A stretch of DNA of 6,845 nucleotides from JBAYVY01 sp041674345. Lineage in GTDB: Bacteria > Planctomycetota > Phycisphaerae > Phycisphaerales > Zrk34. The stretch spans positions 1 to 6,845 of the forward strand of contig JBAYVY010000201.1 of NCBI GenBank assembly GCA_041674345.1, read 5' to 3'. The translations under genes and the position numbers were made by a program. The notes below the pieces were generated by a model. That model did no database searches. It saw only the letters and a program-made list of their open reading frames with translations, and had not been told where the DNA came from. Below, in pieces: positions 6,140 through 6,845 of this stretch (the first letter of the stretch is position 1; every line of letters starts with the position of its first letter).

Positions 6140-6171
6140 CACTTTCATGCAGTTCCCACAAATGCGGAAGA

Positions 6172-6231
6172 ACCGTGGCTCGGAAGCCGCGGCTGATAAA
6201 GAGAAATCCCGAACCCCGAACCCTGAACCCT
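6172..6231. repeat. Direct repeat copy 1: GC hairpin plus heptamer tail
   Basis: Bases 6172-6217 match 6781-6826 in the same orientation with one difference (T for C at 6176). The element contains an 8-bp stem, CCGTGGCT/AGCCGCGG, around CGGA (6173-6192; one G-T pair in this copy), then an A-rich stretch, then three heptamers: GAACCCC, GAACCCT, GAACCCT (6211-6231). It lies in the divergent gap between the serpin and the DUF433 gene. Confidence 0.92.
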
Positions 6232-6287
6232 GCCCCCCCTCGGCCGCATCGGATGTTCCAGGCCGATTTCGCCCGGCGTATCTCGCG

Positions 6288-6296
6288 TGATACAAT
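6288..6296 (+). promoter_or_regulatory. Extended -10 promoter, predicted leaderless start of the DUF433 gene
   Basis: TGATACAAT (TG at 6288-6289, TACAAT at 6291-6296) fits an extended -10 element. The expected transcription start about seven bases later coincides with the ATG at 6304. No Shine-Dalgarno sequence lies before that ATG. Together these predict a leaderless mRNA. No good -35 box is visible (TTTCGC at 6267-6272 is weak), which an extended -10 can tolerate. Confidence 0.45.
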
Positions 6297-6303
6297 ATCC
6301 ATT

Positions 6304-6612
6304 ATGTTGAAGGTGGTTTATCCCCATATTGAAGTTCCGGAGAATGGTCCGGCTGCCATCGCGGGCACGCGCATCAAAGTAGTGGAAATCGCGCTGGACC
6401 ATTTGACGCATCATTGGGACGCCGAGGAAATTCAGCGTCAGCATCCTCATCTCAAACTCGGCCAAATTCATAGCGCGTTGGCGTACTACTTCGATCATCA
6501 GGACCAACTGGATCGGCAGATCGAGGATCGACTGCGACAGGAGGAGGCGATTCTTTCAACCCATTCGGACGCGACGCTTCGCACCAAACTTCAGCGGGTC
6601 AGGCGGGCGTAA
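6304..6612 (+). CDS. DUF433-family protein, VapB-like antitoxin candidate
   Basis: This 102-aa protein carries the DUF433 pattern: P.I...P.N..AAIAGTRIKV..IA (residues 7-30), then a WDAEEIQRQHPHLKLGQIHSALAYYFDHQDQLDRQI segment (38-73) that in this family forms a small winged-helix-like fold. DUF433 proteins (COG2442) are commonly encoded just before a PIN-like DUF5615 protein and are regarded as antitoxins that bind the toxin and their own promoter. Here the next ORF starts three bases after the stop but is only a fragment. The C-terminal tail (about 74-102) is charged and helical, as expected of a toxin-binding region. No ribosome site precedes the ATG; the likely promoter lies directly before it. 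A frame open to 6076 has no support. The DUF433 call is firm, the antitoxin role is inferred. Confidence 0.85.
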   Translation: MLKVVYPHIEVPENGPAAIAGTRIKVVEIALDHLTHHWDAEEIQRQHPHLKLGQIHSALAYYFDHQDQLDRQIEDRLRQEEAILSTHSDATLRTKLQRVRRA

Positions 6613-6615
6613 CGG

Positions 6616-6708
6616 ATGCTCCGGTACTACATGGACCATCACGAGCTGATCGCGGGGACGTCAAGCGAAGAAGAAATGCGCAACAGAGTTTTGCACATTC
6701 CGTTGTAG
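6616..6708 (+). pseudogene. Probable remnant of a DUF5615 (PIN-like) toxin gene
   Basis: Three bases after the DUF433 stop, an ATG opens a 30-codon frame beginning MLRYYMDHHELIAG and ending RNRVLHIPL before TAG. The opening MLRYYMDHH resembles the first beta strand of DUF5615 PIN-like proteins, including the conserved acidic residue (D7 here). The ending EEEMRNRVLHI resembles the later 'LL.RAT..GRVL' segment of the same family. Between them roughly 20-30 residues are missing, and the normal C-terminal half is absent. This suggests an internal deletion plus truncation of a toxin of about 110-120 aa. It might instead be a chance short ORF. The spacing to the antitoxin gene supports the decayed-pair reading. 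Confidence 0.45.
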
Positions 6709-6731
6709 CCAAAATACGGACCTCCCCATCC

Positions 6732-6760
6732 TTGAATCGTGTTTCGTTTTCCCCTACACT
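6732..6760 (+). promoter_or_regulatory. Possible sigma-70 promoter reading out of the window
   Basis: TTGAAT (6732-6737) and TACACT (6755-6760) are separated by 17 bases, a good fit to a housekeeping promoter. It points rightward, and transcription would start near 6767, placing the second repeat copy in the leader of whatever gene follows. That gene is outside the window, so the call cannot be tested here. Confidence 0.35.
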
Positions 6761-6780
6761 TTCGCGCCCCCCGACCGAAG

Positions 6781-6845
6781 ACCGCGGCTCGGAAGCCGCG
6801 GCTGATAAAGAGAAATCCCGAACCCCAGCCCCTAATCCCTACCCC
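6781..6845. repeat. Direct repeat copy 2: GC hairpin plus diverged heptamer tail, cut by the window end
   Basis: Bases 6781-6826 repeat 6172-6217 with one difference. Here the stem is a perfect 8-bp palindrome, CCGCGGCT/AGCCGCGG around CGGA (6782-6801). The tail keeps a seven-base period but has diverged: GAACCCC, AGCCCCT, AATCCCT, then ACCCC at the window edge. The 72 bases between the toxin remnant and this copy hold no gene that I can see. Confidence 0.9.

Noticed and set aside
6211..6231. Telomere-like CCCTGAA heptamers as a chromosome end
   Set aside because: Only three units inside a dispersed repeat, with genes on both sides. Nothing suggests a linear end.
5514..6290. 258-codon plus-strand frame opposite the serpin
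   Set aside because: It is antisense to a clear serpin, low in complexity and rich in Arg/His/Val, as antisense frames of GC-rich genes are. No ribosome site or motif.
6093..6302. 70-residue N-terminal extension of the serpin to an ATG at 6302
   Set aside because: It would translate the direct repeat and bury the signal peptide inside the protein. The GTG at 6092 has AAAGGAG and is followed at once by a signal peptide.
6076..6303. Upstream start of the DUF433 gene at 6076
   Set aside because: The extension reads through repeat copy 1 (PNPEPRTLNP) and lacks family similarity. DUF433 proteins start close to the residues encoded from 6304.

Overview
The window looks like chromosomal DNA from a GC-rich bacterium with mostly housekeeping content. 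The best guess is Planctomycetota, perhaps a Phycisphaera-like lineage. That assignment is inference. It rests on the genes present (a cytosolic-type malate dehydrogenase, a gatC-gatA pair without gatB, a secreted serpin, a DUF6941-like protein) and on simple-sequence palindromes in the gaps, of a style I associate with planctomycete genomes. There is no 16S rRNA or other marker to prove it.

Layout, left to right. The plus strand carries a complete malate dehydrogenase gene (mdh, 35-1018). It is followed by a nested inverted repeat (1038-1184) and a short conserved protein of unknown function resembling DUF6941 (1211-1621). A second inverted repeat (1639-1702) separates this from a minus-strand block. 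Reading leftwards, that block is a secreted serpin (6092 to 4785), a cation diffusion facilitator transporter (4706 to 3786), gatC (3558 to 3247) and gatA (3197 to 1719). A 129-bp inverted repeat (3662-3790) lies between the transporter and gatC, and its outer arm supplies the transporter's stop codon. At the right edge, divergent from the serpin, is a DUF433 antitoxin-like gene (6304-6612). A very short ORF follows (6616-6708) that looks like the remains of a DUF5615-type toxin. This pair is bracketed by two direct copies of a 46-bp element (6172 and 6781) that contains a GC-rich hairpin and a heptamer-repeat tail.

How the genes work together. Malate dehydrogenase serves the TCA cycle. GatC and GatA are two subunits of the amidotransferase that makes Gln-tRNA(Gln) and/or Asn-tRNA(Asn); gatB must lie elsewhere. 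The serpin (exported protease inhibitor) and the CDF transporter (divalent metal efflux) are 78 nt apart and could share a transcript, but no functional link is evident. The DUF433 gene and toxin fragment look like a decayed toxin-antitoxin pair.

I found no convincing new multi-gene system. The points most worth following are the repeat-flanked toxin-antitoxin remnant with a predicted leaderless promoter, the palindromes in the larger gaps (one trespassing into a coding region), the unusual reactive loop of the serpin, and the variant metal site of the transporter.
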